Part shown: positions 1 through 8,200 of the stretch, in pieces
How the letters are laid out: every line of letters begins with the position of its first letter
Numbering within the stretch: the first letter of the stretch is position 1
Source: Jutongia huaianensis
GTDB lineage: Bacteria > Bacillota > Clostridia > Lachnospirales > Lachnospiraceae
Direction of reading: 5' to 3'
DNA length: 64,000 bases
NCBI RefSeq assembly: GCF_014384985.1
Contig: NZ_JACRSX010000005.1
Span: 101,017 to 165,016 of the forward strand
Position numbers and translations under genes: made by a program
Notes under the pieces: generated by a model
Told to the model about the DNA's origin: nothing
What the model saw: only the letters and a program-made list of their open reading frames with translations
Databases searched by the model: none

Positions 1-717
1 GGGGCCGGAAAGCTGCCGTCCGAGGATATTCTGCTGCAGTATATTCTCAAAGAAGCTGCCTGTGAGAAAACCATGGCAGATAAGCGGGTTCTTGTAACAG
101 CAGGACCTACCGTGGAAGCGATTGATCCGGTCCGCTATATTACCAATCATTCTACCGGGAAGATGGGATATGCCATTGCGCGGGAGGCGATGCTTCGGGG
201 CGCAAAGGTAACGCTGGTGACCGGTCCGGTAGCGATCGACCCGCCAATGTTTGTGGATGTGGTGCCGGTGACGAGTGCGGCAGATATGTTCGAGGCTGTG
301 ACCGGCCGGGCACAGGAACAGGATATTATTATTAAGGCGGCTGCGGTTGCAGATTATACGCCAGTTACTACAGCAACCGAAAAGATCAAAAAGAAGGATG
401 GGGACAATGCCATTGCACTGACCCGTACCAAAGATATTCTCGGATGGCTGGGAGAACACCGCAGAGAGGGGCAGTTCCTTTGTGGTTTTTCTATGGAAAC
501 ACAGAACATGCTGGAAAATTCCCGTCAGAAACTGACAAAAAAGAACGTGGATATGATCGTTGCCAATAATCTTAAGGTGCAGGGTGCCGGATTTGGCGGA
601 GACACCAATGTGGTGACGCTGATCACAGCAGATGGAGCAACGGAGCTGCCACTGCAGTCCAAGGAGGAGGTAGCAGGAAAGCTGCTGGAAGAGATTATGG
701 AGAAAATGCAGGGATGA
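1..717 (+). CDS. coaBC: CoaBC C-terminal part (phosphopantothenate-cysteine ligase domain), 5' truncated by window
   Basis: The reading frame is open from base 1, so the gene starts upstream; the internal ATG at 73 is not the real start. CoaBC makes 4'-phosphopantetheine for coenzyme A: the N-terminal half decarboxylates and the C-terminal half joins cysteine to 4'-phosphopantothenate. What is visible is the end of the CoaC half, a short linker and the whole CoaB half. CoaB marks are VTAGPTVEAIDPVRYITN, the NHSTGKMG nucleotide-binding segment, the KAAAVADY segment and KIKK. The C-terminus is normal for the family. The gene is followed convergently by truA. The assignment is secure; only the missing N-terminus limits it. 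Confidence 0.95.
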   Translation, partial: GAGKLPSEDILLQYILKEAACEKTMADKRVLVTAGPTVEAIDPVRYITNHSTGKMGYAIAREAMLRGAKVTLVTGPVAIDPPMFVDVVPVTSAADMFEAVTGRAQEQDIIIKAAAVADYTPVTTATEKIKKKDGDNAIALTRTKDILGWLGEHRREGQFLCGFSMETQNMLENSRQKLTKKNVDMIVANNLKVQGAGFGGDTNVVTLITADGATELPLQSKEEVAGKLLEEIMEKMQG

Positions 718-779
718 TGCATGGGGCTCATATCAGGAGCTTCTTTGGACCTCCGTCATGCGCAAAGATCGCGTGATTG

Positions 780-1538
780 TCAGTATATTACTTCCACCAG
801 AAACAGCCCCGGTGCCGGAGCGGTAAAACCTGCTTCGCGGCGGTCAAGGGACTGCAGAATGCGGGGGATATCCTCTGCGGATCTCTGGCCGCTTCCAACC
901 TCAAGAAGTGTTCCGGTCAGGATACGCACCATATGATATAAAAATCCATTGCCGTAGAAATCCAGAGTGATCCGGTCGTTATCGTTGGCGATCCGGATAT
1001 CCCGGATCGTACGGACAGTGGATTTTTTCATGTGGCGGTTATCGCAAAAGCTTTTAAAATCATGCTCCCCCGTCAGATACGCAGCAGCCTTTTTCATTTC
1101 TTTTATATCATAGGGGATGCGCGCTTCGTGTCCGGAAGGAATCCGGGCTGCGTAACGCCGTTCAAATACATTAGGCACTATTGCATTGTCGATCACATAG
1201 CGGTAGTGCTTTTCCTTTGCATTGAGTCTGGCATGGAAGCGTGTGGGTGCTTCCTCTACCGAAATGACGCGGATATCCATCGGAAGGGCATGATTAAAAT
1301 AATCCCGGATATAATCGGTATCAGCAAGTTTTTTCTCACAGCGGAAATTGGCTGTCTGTCCCAAAGCATGGACACCGGCGTCTGTCCGGCCGGAGCCATT
1401 GACATCGGTTGGAGTACCGGTGAGCTTTCCTGCAATGGTTTCCAGCTTTGCCTGTATCGTGTTGTCTGTATTACCCTGCTTTTGCCAGCCGCTGTAACGG
1501 GTGCCGTCGTATTGCAGGATCAGTTTATAGTTATTCAT
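780..1538 (-). CDS. truA: tRNA pseudouridine(38-40) synthase TruA
   Basis: TruA isomerises uridines 38-40 in the anticodon stem of many tRNAs. The protein is about 252 residues, normal for the family. It opens with NNYKLILQYDGTRYSGWQ and carries the catalytic aspartate at about residue 53 in GSGRTDAGVHA. Later family landmarks are FCD near the middle and FYGNGFLYHMVRILTGTL toward the C-terminus. The frame extends 12 codons further upstream. I place the start at 1538 because GAGG lies six bases before that ATG, while the upstream candidate has no ribosome binding site. It is convergent with coaBC. Confidence 0.95.
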   Translation of the reverse strand: MNNYKLILQYDGTRYSGWQKQGNTDNTIQAKLETIAGKLTGTPTDVNGSGRTDAGVHALGQTANFRCEKKLADTDYIRDYFNHALPMDIRVISVEEAPTRFHARLNAKEKHYRYVIDNAIVPNVFERRYAARIPSGHEARIPYDIKEMKKAAAYLTGEHDFKSFCDNRHMKKSTVRTIRDIRIANDNDRITLDFYGNGFLYHMVRILTGTLLEVGSGQRSAEDIPRILQSLDRREAGFTAPAPGLFLVEVIY

Positions 1539-1711
1539 AGTAATCCTCATTTCCGGTGATCTTTTATATGTCACGCATCAAATCCTAAATCTGAAATTAT
1601 GTCATGTCACAATTCTATCAGAATACATTTCCCGATTCAAGAATGTATCTACTGTCTATGAAAGCCGGTCATATCTTCACAAATCTTTCATATATTTCCA
1701 TAGATTCTCTG

Positions 1712-1740
1712 TTGATGAAATATCTCATCAGGTGTAAAAT
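1712..1740 (+). promoter_or_regulatory. Sigma-A type promoter for the alcohol dehydrogenase gene
   Basis: TTGATG at 1712-1717 and TAAAAT at 1735-1740 are separated by 17 bases. They lie about 70 bases upstream of the alcohol dehydrogenase start in an AT-rich intergenic stretch (1539-1811) with no other recognisable content. Confidence 0.5.
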
Positions 1741-1811
1741 AGAAGTATCAAATTGTACGACAAATCTATCTTGTCGATGGAATTGTCAGATTTTAAAGGA
1801 GGGTAATATTT

Positions 1812-3029
1812 ATGGCAAGATTTACGTTACCAAGAGATCTGTATCACGGCAAGGGGGCATTGGAGGCCCTGAAGGACTTTGAAGGAAAGAAGGCAATCAT
1901 CTGTGTGGGCGGCGGTTCCATGAAGAGAAATGGGTTCCTGGATAAGGCAATCGGTTATCTGAAGGAAGCAGGCATGGAGGTTGATCTGATCGAGGGCATT
2001 GAGCCGGATCCGTCTGTGGAGACGGTAATGAAAGGCGCAGCCAAAATGCAGGAGTTTCAGCCGGACTGGATCGTTGCCATGGGCGGTGGATCTCCAATCG
2101 ATGCTGCCAAGGCAATGTGGATCAAGTATGAGTATCCGGATGTGACCTTTGAGGATATGTGCAAGGTGTTTGGTCTGCCAAAGCTTCGTACGAAAGCAAA
2201 ATTCTGCGCAATTTCTTCAACTTCCGGAACGGCAACAGAAGTTACGGCATTTTCGATCATTACAGATTATGAGAAAGGTATCAAGTATCCGATTGCTGAT
2301 TTTGAGATCACGCCGGATGTAGCAATTGTGGATCCGGAACTTGCAGAGACGATGCCAAAGAAACTGGTGGCACATACCGGTATGGATGCTATGACTCATG
2401 CGATCGAAGCATATGTTTCTACGGCAAATTGTGATTATACAGATCCGCTGGCACTTCATGCGATCAAGATGATCCAGAGAGATCTGGTAGGCTCCTATGA
2501 GGGAGACATGGAAAAGAGAGACAGTATGCATAATGCACAGTGTCTTGCAGGAATGGCATTTTCCAACGCACTTCTTGGTATTGTACATTCTATGGCACAC
2601 AAGACCGGAGCTGCCTTTGCAGACTATGGTGCACATATTATCCATGGTGCGGCCAATGCGATGTATCTGCCGAAGGTTATTGCATTTAACGCAAAGGATG
2701 CCACAGCAAAGGAACGTTATGGAGAGATTGCAGATTTTATGAAGCTTGGAGGCAGTAATGATGATGAAAAGATAGAGCTTCTGATCAAATATCTTCGTGG
2801 AATGAATGATGCGTTAAATATTCCTCATTGTATCAAAAATTACGGACCGGACAGTTATCCGACAGAGGAAGGTTTTGTACCGGAGAAAGTATTTCTGGAG
2901 CGTCTGCCGGAGATTGCAGCAAATGCGATCCTGGATGCATGCACCGGTTCGAACCCTCGTCAGCCATCCCAGGAGGAGATGGAGAAGCTGCTGAAATGCT
3001 GCTATTATGATACAGAGGTAGATTTCTAA
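1812..3029 (+). CDS. Iron-containing alcohol dehydrogenase (butanol dehydrogenase type)
   Basis: A group III iron-dependent alcohol dehydrogenase of 405 residues, probably reducing aldehydes to alcohols with NAD(P)H in the cytoplasm during fermentation. The N-terminal nucleotide-binding half shows GGGSMKRNGF near residue 36 and GGGSPIDAAKAMW near residue 91. The metal-binding helical half shows HTGMDAMTHAIEAYVS and HSMAHKTGAAF followed by HGAANAMYLP, which supply the iron ligands (Asp and three His). AAAGGAGG stands ahead of the ATG at 1812. It appears monocistronic. The physiological substrate cannot be read from sequence; butanol, propanediol and general aldehyde reductases share this architecture. 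Confidence 0.9.
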   Translation: MARFTLPRDLYHGKGALEALKDFEGKKAIICVGGGSMKRNGFLDKAIGYLKEAGMEVDLIEGIEPDPSVETVMKGAAKMQEFQPDWIVAMGGGSPIDAAKAMWIKYEYPDVTFEDMCKVFGLPKLRTKAKFCAISSTSGTATEVTAFSIITDYEKGIKYPIADFEITPDVAIVDPELAETMPKKLVAHTGMDAMTHAIEAYVSTANCDYTDPLALHAIKMIQRDLVGSYEGDMEKRDSMHNAQCLAGMAFSNALLGIVHSMAHKTGAAFADYGAHIIHGAANAMYLPKVIAFNAKDATAKERYGEIADFMKLGGSNDDEKIELLIKYLRGMNDALNIPHCIKNYGPDSYPTEEGFVPEKVFLERLPEIAANAILDACTGSNPRQPSQEEMEKLLKCCYYDTEVDF

Positions 3030-3191
3030 ATATAAACTTTCACGCTGACATAGTTATGGAGCACCGGAGGTTATTGATAAATTTTCTCGCTTAACACAAA
3101 TGAGAAAATTGAGTTAGTAAGGTTTTCCTCTTGTAAAAAACAGAAAATTGTATTAGAATGTGGTTATACTAAGAAAAGGAGGATTTATAAA

Positions 3192-3362
3192 ATGGCATAT
3201 GTTATTGGAGATGATTGTGTAAGTTGTGGCGCTTGTGCAGGCGGATGTCCTGTAGGAGCTATTGCAGAAGGTGCTGAGCACTATGAGATCGACGCTGATT
3301 CTTGCATCAGCTGTGGCGCTTGTGCTGGTACATGTCCTTCTGGAGCTATTTCAGAGGCGTAA
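3192..3362 (+). CDS. 2[4Fe-4S] clostridial-type ferredoxin
   Basis: A 56-residue protein that I translated directly. It has two classic CxxCxxCxxxCP clusters, CVSCGACAGGCP near residue 9 and CISCGACAGTCP near residue 38, arranged in the internal repeat typical of clostridial ferredoxins. It should be a soluble low-potential electron carrier for pyruvate:ferredoxin oxidoreductase, hydrogenase or Rnf-type enzymes. The ribosome binding site AAAAGGAGG lies about eight bases before the ATG. It stands alone between the alcohol dehydrogenase and the DUF1858 gene. Confidence 0.96.
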   Translation: MAYVIGDDCVSCGACAGGCPVGAIAEGAEHYEIDADSCISCGACAGTCPSGAISEA

Positions 3363-3503
3363 TCATTACACATGAATTACCGGACTGTCCTCGATGGCTT
3401 CACCGTGGACAGTCTTTTTCCTTTTCAACACAAACAATGAGTTTTTTAGAATGATATACAGATCCGGCAGAGAGCCGGATATTGTATGAGATGGAGGATT
3501 AAC

Positions 3504-3710
3504 ATGGACGCTAGAGTAAATAAAGATATGATCATTAGTGATATGCTTCAGATCGATCCGGGTATTGCTGCTGTATTGATGGCATCCGGTATGCATTGCG
3601 TAGGCTGCCCTGCATCACAGGGAGAGAGTCTGGAGGAGGCCGCTATGGTTCATGGTCTCAATGCGGACGAGCTGATTGAGAATGTAAACGGCTATCTGGC
3701 AAAGAAATAA
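3504..3710 (+). CDS. DUF1858 domain protein
   Basis: A 68-residue protein made of a single DUF1858 domain: an N-terminal helix followed by DPGIAAVLMASGMHCVGCPAS with a CxxC pair, then a helical tail (ESLEEAAMVHGLNADELI). Such domains occur alone or fused to hybrid-cluster or DUF542/ScdA-type proteins, and a redox or metal role is suspected but not established. I use the ATG at 3504 because GGAGG lies seven bases upstream; an in-frame ATG at 3486 has no such site. It lies 141 bases after the ferredoxin gene, which is suggestive context only. Confidence 0.85.
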   Translation: MDARVNKDMIISDMLQIDPGIAAVLMASGMHCVGCPASQGESLEEAAMVHGLNADELIENVNGYLAKK

Positions 3711-3730
3711 TTATGAAATCAAATGAATAC

Positions 3731-3786
3731 AAAATAAAAGACCTGTTACAAACGGCTGCACCGGTTTGTAACAGGTCTTTTATTTT
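3731..3786. terminator. Strong bidirectional intrinsic terminator
   Basis: Inverted repeat of about 23 bases per arm (3731-3753 and 3764-3786) around GACCTGTTACAAAC, with A-rich and T-rich flanks on the two sides. It can end both the DUF1858 transcript (+) and the mecA transcript (-). Confidence 0.9.
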
Positions 3787-3847
3787 GTATAGAAACTGCT
3801 CGAAACATAATAAAAAAGGGCAAAACCAGCGTTTTGCTGCATTCAGA

Positions 3848-4681
3848 TCAGATACTTGCCAGTACCTGAAGCGCGTGCTCCTGAATCAATGGCTCATAAT
3901 GTTCTTCATAATAAGAATGGCTTGCATACATATTGTGTACCGGTCTGCCATATTCGCCCATAATATTACAGATTTTATTGAACTCCTCCGGACTGTGTTC
4001 GGATTTATGAGCGATCAGATAATATAAGCCGGTTTTTTCATCCTTGTAAACAGTGTTGGAACCATAATAGGTATATACCAGATATTCTGCCAGATCGGTA
4101 AGATCCTGAAGATTCCGGAATGAGAATATCTTGATCACGTCGCGGTTTGCAGTATAGTCCTTGGTTTTTGGACGGCGTTCCATGCCTAATGCTTCAGACA
4201 GGGAAATGAAGTCACCGTCGGATGTGCTGTGACCGGCATCGTCCGGCAGAGTGGTGGAAGCAGGATCAGATGCCGGAGGTTCCGGTTCCATCAGAATGTC
4301 ACTGTCAAACAGATCCATATCTGACATATCATCCTCTTCAATAGTAAAGACATTATCTATATCATCCATATCTGTATTTTCAAAATCGGAATCATCATCG
4401 GTAAAATGAGAAAATCGTGTATCAAGTTCATCCGGATCATCCACCTTGGTAATCACAAGAACAAGGCTGTCCGGATACATAGGAATCGCCTCTACCATCA
4501 AAGGGATATCCTCTGCCTCAAAACCGAATTCGTAAGATGCCTGCTGCATCATATCGCGAAAAAGAGCCTTTGCTTTTTCGCTGCCATAGGCGAGCTCGCT
4601 GATTCGAAGTTCCCGGTCACTTAAGTCCTTTTGGTTTAAGGTACAGCGAATCTGATGATCATTAATTTTTTCGATATGCAT
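3848..4681 (-). CDS. mecA: Adaptor protein MecA
   Basis: MecA delivers substrates to the ClpCP protease. The protein is 277 residues. The N-terminal substrate-binding domain (MHIEKINDHQIRCTLNQKDL, residues 1-20) and the C-terminal ClpC-binding domain (IFSFRNLQDLTDLAEYL through HSPEEFNKICNIMGEYG) are both clear. They are joined by an unusually long acidic linker rich in Asp, Glu and Ser at about residues 85-165. The B. subtilis homologue is somewhat shorter, mostly in this linker. A GGAAGG-like site precedes the ATG, and a strong promoter sits at 4761-4789. Confidence 0.93.
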   Translation of the reverse strand: MHIEKINDHQIRCTLNQKDLSDRELRISELAYGSEKAKALFRDMMQQASYEFGFEAEDIPLMVEAIPMYPDSLVLVITKVDDPDELDTRFSHFTDDDSDFENTDMDDIDNVFTIEEDDMSDMDLFDSDILMEPEPPASDPASTTLPDDAGHSTSDGDFISLSEALGMERRPKTKDYTANRDVIKIFSFRNLQDLTDLAEYLVYTYYGSNTVYKDEKTGLYYLIAHKSEHSPEEFNKICNIMGEYGRPVHNMYASHSYYEEHYEPLIQEHALQVLASI

Positions 4682-4760
4682 AGGCTCACTTCCTTTCCAT
4701 GATTTTTTGTAACAGATGGAGTAGTTTTTATTAAAGCGAACAATCCTTCTGGTTAGTTTG

Positions 4761-4789
4761 ATTATAGAATATTCTTACGCATAAGTCAA
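4761..4789 (-). promoter_or_regulatory. Sigma-A promoter of mecA
   Basis: Read on the minus strand: TTGACT (4789-4784), 17-base spacer, TATAAT (4766-4761). It lies about 80 bases upstream of the mecA start. Confidence 0.75.
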
Positions 4790-4897
4790 TTTTGCGTTCC
4801 TCTTTATTTTTTGTTGATTTTCACTAAGAAATACTGGCATTTTCTTGTGGGTTTTCTATTATTTGTATTTTTAAATACAATACTGAATAAAAACTGA

Positions 4898-4924
4898 TTT
4901 TTCACACTTCTGTTTTGTGAAAAA
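4898..4924. repeat. Inverted repeat in the mecA/hypothetical intergenic region
   Basis: TTTTTCACA (4898-4906) is perfectly repeated in inverse as TGTGAAAAA (4916-4924). The 514-base stretch 4682-5195 holds no convincing gene; it contains the mecA promoter, this repeat, a plus-strand promoter at 4974-5003 and the stem-loop motif at 5129-5174. Confidence 0.6.
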
Positions 4925-4973
4925 ATGACAGAACAGAGAGTGGTATTTCGGCGCGAAACGCCCTGTTTATGGG

Positions 4974-5003
4974 TTGTCACGACGGATTATGACGGAGTAT
5001 AAT
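4974..5003 (+). promoter_or_regulatory. Sigma-A type promoter reading toward the 5196 gene
   Basis: TTGTCA at 4974-4979, 18-base spacer, TATAAT at 4998-5003. Transcription would start near 5010 and give a roughly 185-base leader before the small hypothetical gene. Confidence 0.55.
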
Positions 5004-5128
5004 AGGAGCTGGAGAGACGGTCTTGAAAATGAAGAAAGGAGGTTATAAAAAGTCAGACGAAGGAAGACACATATCCAGCGTATCAGCGAGATGTTTCTCC
5101 AGTCAACAATAAAAGTTTATTTCAGGTG

Positions 5129-5174
5129 GGATGATCAGGAAAACGTATCACAAATTTGTACTTCCGTATCATCC
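5129..5174 (+). repeat. Stem-loop carrying a 26-bp motif shared with 15719-15744
   Basis: GGATGAT (5129-5135) pairs with ATCATCC (5168-5174). The loop holds a 26-base motif at 5146-5171 that matches 15719-15744 at 23 of 26 positions and contains CACAAATTTGT. It sits just ahead of the ribosome binding site of the 5196 gene. Confidence 0.5.
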
Positions 5175-5195
5175 TTATCATAGGAGGGTGTGTCG

Positions 5196-5429
5196 ATGAA
5201 GGAAAATACAGGTGATTTAAAAGAGCAGATGTATTCGTGGATATTGGCAGAAATGGAGCAGGCGGAGGCTGCCGGCTTAAGCGTTTCCGTGGATGGAAGA
5301 CCCTATACTCTGGCAGAGACGGACAAGCTCCATCAGATGATGGAGGAGGCGTATTATATGAAGGATTATGTCGGGGATCGTCAGGGACGGATCACACAGA
5401 TTGATTTTGATCACTTGGAACATGTCTGA
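5196..5429 (+). CDS. Small hypothetical protein
   Basis: A 77-residue acidic protein that I do not recognise. It is predicted helical, with SVSVDGRPYTL in the middle and GRITQIDFDHLEHV at the end. I choose the ATG at 5196, seven bases after AGGAGGG (5182-5188); the in-frame GTG at 5190 is too close to that site to be used. There is no signal peptide or membrane segment. A terminator follows at 5499-5560, so it appears to be a single-gene unit with a long leader. Confidence 0.7.
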   Translation: MKENTGDLKEQMYSWILAEMEQAEAAGLSVSVDGRPYTLAETDKLHQMMEEAYYMKDYVGDRQGRITQIDFDHLEHV

Positions 5430-5498
5430 CAACGATGTATGGTGTATGGCAGCTATATGCCGTTTAAAGCGAACCAGTATTAGAACCTTTTGATCAAG

Positions 5499-5560
5499 CA
5501 GATGTGCCGTCTGGAAACCGTTGGCCCGGGGACAGACAGGCACATCTGGTTTTTCTTTTT
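5499..5560 (+). terminator. Intrinsic terminator after the 5196 gene
   Basis: CAGATGTGCCGTCTG pairs with CAGACAGGCACATCTG, with one bulge, and is followed by TTTTTCTTTTT. Confidence 0.8.
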
Positions 5561-5613
5561 CCGGATACTTAATGATATGATCGGGGCTTTCCGCTCTGCA
5601 TAAAATGCGAGGA

Positions 5614-5642
5614 TTGATTGTGCGTTGGAAAAGTGATATACT
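5614..5642 (+). promoter_or_regulatory. Sigma-A promoter of the GH18-like/amidase unit
   Basis: TTGATT at 5614-5619, 17-base spacer, TATACT at 5637-5642, about 68 bases before the GH18-like start. Confidence 0.6.
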
Positions 5643-5709
5643 TTTTTCAAATATATGCATTTGATGTGGTTTGATTTACGTCATTTATATAGAAAAGAGG
5701 GACTGAGCC

Positions 5710-7431
5710 ATGAATAAACAAAAGAAATTGACGCTGACCTTTATTGCACTTCTGGTTCTTGCCATTGTGATTGCAGGGATTGCTCTGCTGGTGAAAAGGT
5801 ATATGCCGAGCAACAGGGAGATGGCACTGACAGAATATTTTAAGGTGTCAGAAGGGGAGATGCAGGTGATCCTGCAGGATCAGATTTATGACACAAAAGC
5901 TCTGTATGAGAATGGGCAGATTTATGTAGATTATGGGATGGTTCACGATTATCTGAATTCCCGTTTTTACTGGGATTCCAAGGAGAACCAGCTGTTATAT
6001 ACTACTTCTACTGCAGTGATATCCGCTGCGGCAGACAGTCAGGATTATTATACCAATAAAAGCAAGGCTTCTATGGATTACCCGATCGTAAAGGTAAAGG
6101 GTGACACGGCTTATGTGGCACTGGATTATGTAAAGGAGCGTACAGCACTGGATTATAAGAAGTACGATAAACCGGACAGAGTGGTGATCACTTATCGTTA
6201 TAATGAGAAGGCAGATTATGCCAAGGCAAAAAAGAAAGCCAGAATACGTTATCGTGCAAGCATCAAAAGTGATATATTAGTGAAGCTGAAGGAGGATGAC
6301 CAGGTACGTGTGCTGGAGCAGGGAGACAGTACGAAGTCGGGCGATGGCAATGAATCTTCTTTTGATAAGGTAATGTCTGTGGATGGTGTTGTGGGATATG
6401 TCCGCAGAAAAGATCTTGGAAAGATCTATCAGTCGGAATACACGACCGATTTTAAAGAGGAGCAGTATACTCATATTTTGAAGGATGGGAAGGTTAATCT
6501 GGTATGGCATCAGGTGACCACAAGCGCAGCCAATGATGGGGTGCTGAACCTGCTCAATGCGACGAAGGGTGTCAATGTGGTAGCACCGACATGGTTTACG
6601 GTTTCCGGCAATCATGGTGAGATTACTTCTCTTGCCAGCGATGCATATGTGTCAAGGGCACGCAGCCTCGGAGTTGATGTGTGGGGGGTATGCAATGATT
6701 TCAGCAATGACAGCAAGATTGGCAAGGTACTGGAACGGACAACGACCAGACAAAAGCTGGAAAAAAATCTGATCGCAGAAGCGATCAAGTACAGTCTGGA
6801 TGGCATCAATATCGACTTTGAGCACGTCAGGAAGGCCAATGGGGATGATTTCATCCAGTTTATCCGGGAGCTTGGCATTATGTGCCGCAATAACGGAGTC
6901 GTTTTATCAATTGATAATTATCCGCCGACTTCCTATTCTATGTATTATAATCGTAAGGAACAGGCTGCCGTAGCGGATTATGTGATCACAATGGCATATG
7001 ATGAGTATTATGCAGGCTCTGAGAAGGCAGGTCCGGTGTCTTCTCTGAATTATGTGACAGATTCTACAGAGAATACATTGAAGGAGGTACCGGCGGAGCA
7101 GACGATCATAGCATTGCCATTTTACAGCCGTCTTTGGAAGGAAACGACAAAGGATGGAAAGGTTAAGCTGAGCTCAGAGGCATATGGAATGCACTTTGCG
7201 AAGGAATCTATGATCGATGCAGGAGCAAAGTTTGAGTGGAATGATGAAAGTGGCATGAATTATGCAGAGTACACCAAGGATGGTGTGGTTTATAAAATGT
7301 GGCTGGAGGATCAGACTTCTCTGGAAGAGAAGATGAAGGTGGTTTCAGATCATCAGACCGCCGGATATGCATTTTGGAAGCTGGGACTTGAAGATTCAGC
7401 TGTATGGGATATGATCATCAAATATATGTAG
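5710..7431 (+). CDS. Membrane-anchored GH18-type glycoside hydrolase with SH3-like domain
   Basis: A 573-residue protein that opens with a lysine-rich tail and one membrane helix (about residues 9-28), so it should face outward. The N-terminal half resembles a copper-amine-oxidase-N/SH3b arrangement (VRVLEQGDSTKSGDG, VVGYVRRKDLGKIY). The C-terminal half is a GH18 TIM barrel of the YaaH spore-cortex type. The signature DGINIDFE at residues 364-371 ends in the catalytic glutamate, and VADYVITMAYDEYY follows. A wall-muropeptide N-acetylglucosaminidase role fits the family and the amidase gene downstream. The substrate is inferred, not shown. Confidence 0.85.
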   Translation: MNKQKKLTLTFIALLVLAIVIAGIALLVKRYMPSNREMALTEYFKVSEGEMQVILQDQIYDTKALYENGQIYVDYGMVHDYLNSRFYWDSKENQLLYTTSTAVISAAADSQDYYTNKSKASMDYPIVKVKGDTAYVALDYVKERTALDYKKYDKPDRVVITYRYNEKADYAKAKKKARIRYRASIKSDILVKLKEDDQVRVLEQGDSTKSGDGNESSFDKVMSVDGVVGYVRRKDLGKIYQSEYTTDFKEEQYTHILKDGKVNLVWHQVTTSAANDGVLNLLNATKGVNVVAPTWFTVSGNHGEITSLASDAYVSRARSLGVDVWGVCNDFSNDSKIGKVLERTTTRQKLEKNLIAEAIKYSLDGINIDFEHVRKANGDDFIQFIRELGIMCRNNGVVLSIDNYPPTSYSMYYNRKEQAAVADYVITMAYDEYYAGSEKAGPVSSLNYVTDSTENTLKEVPAEQTIIALPFYSRLWKETTKDGKVKLSSEAYGMHFAKESMIDAGAKFEWNDESGMNYAEYTKDGVVYKMWLEDQTSLEEKMKVVSDHQTAGYAFWKLGLEDSAVWDMIIKYM

Positions 7432-7494
7432 TTATTCTATCTGGTTTGGTATATTCATAATATGAAACAAAAGGATATACCGGAGCGTAGAAGC

Positions 7495-8199
7495 ATGAAT
7501 AACAAAATAAACAGAGTGATGAGCTTTTTGATCCTGGGACTGGCATTTGCAGCCATGATCTTTGAGACAGGAAATGCTGTTTATACATGGTCGAAACAGG
7601 CAGACAAAGAGCAGCGTTATACAATTGTAATCGATCCGGGACATGGAGGGAATGATCCCGGCAAGATTGGAATAAATGATGTGCCGGAAAAGGATGTTAA
7701 TCTGGCGATTTCCCTAAAGTTGAAGGATATTCTGGAACAAAATGACTGCAAGGTGATCATGACGAGAGAGACGGATCAGGGACTTTATCAGGACGGGGAT
7801 ACCAACAAAAAGATAGCAGACCTGCATGCACGCTGTCGGATCATTAACGACAGTGGAGCAGATGCTGTGATCAGTATTCACCAGAACAGTTTTACATCGG
7901 AGAGCTCTAAGGGAGCACAGGTTTTTTACCAGACAACTTCCGAAAAGGGAAAGGTTCTGGCAGAAATACTGCAGGAGCAGCTGGTATCCGGACTGGATCC
8001 GGAAAACAACAGAGTGGCAAAGGCAAACAGTGATTATTATATGTTAAAAAATACTCAGGCGCCGATGGTGATTGTGGAATGTGGTTTTTTATCAAATACG
8101 CAGGAGGCAGAGCTGTTGACGCAGGAGGCATATCAGCGCCGGGTGGCATGGACAGTTGCACTTGGGACGCTGCAGTATGTGAGCGGAGGTCATAATTAA
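7495..8199 (+). CDS. N-acetylmuramoyl-L-alanine amidase (Amidase_3)
   Basis: A zinc amidase that cuts the bond between muramic acid and the stem peptide. After an N-terminal membrane helix (MSFLILGLAFAAMIFE), the catalytic domain shows IDPGHGGNDPGK (first zinc His), the EKDVNLAISLKLKDIL segment (zinc Glu), ISIHQNS (second zinc His) and VIVECGF (catalytic Glu). I use the ATG at 7495 because GGAG precedes it by nine bases; the in-frame ATG at 7462 has no ribosome binding site. It lies 63 bases behind the GH18-like gene, so the two probably act together on the wall or spore cortex. Confidence 0.92.
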   Translation: MNNKINRVMSFLILGLAFAAMIFETGNAVYTWSKQADKEQRYTIVIDPGHGGNDPGKIGINDVPEKDVNLAISLKLKDILEQNDCKVIMTRETDQGLYQDGDTNKKIADLHARCRIINDSGADAVISIHQNSFTSESSKGAQVFYQTTSEKGKVLAEILQEQLVSGLDPENNRVAKANSDYYMLKNTQAPMVIVECGFLSNTQEAELLTQEAYQRRVAWTVALGTLQYVSGGHN

Positions 8200-8200
8200 A

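Noticed and set aside
780-1574. Long plus-strand frame at 1032-1559
   Set aside because: It is the shadow of truA on the opposite strand and has no family-like sequence.
3148-3183. TATACT at 3165-3170 as ferredoxin promoter
   Set aside because: The predicted transcription start would fall on the ribosome binding site, and no -35 is at a suitable distance.
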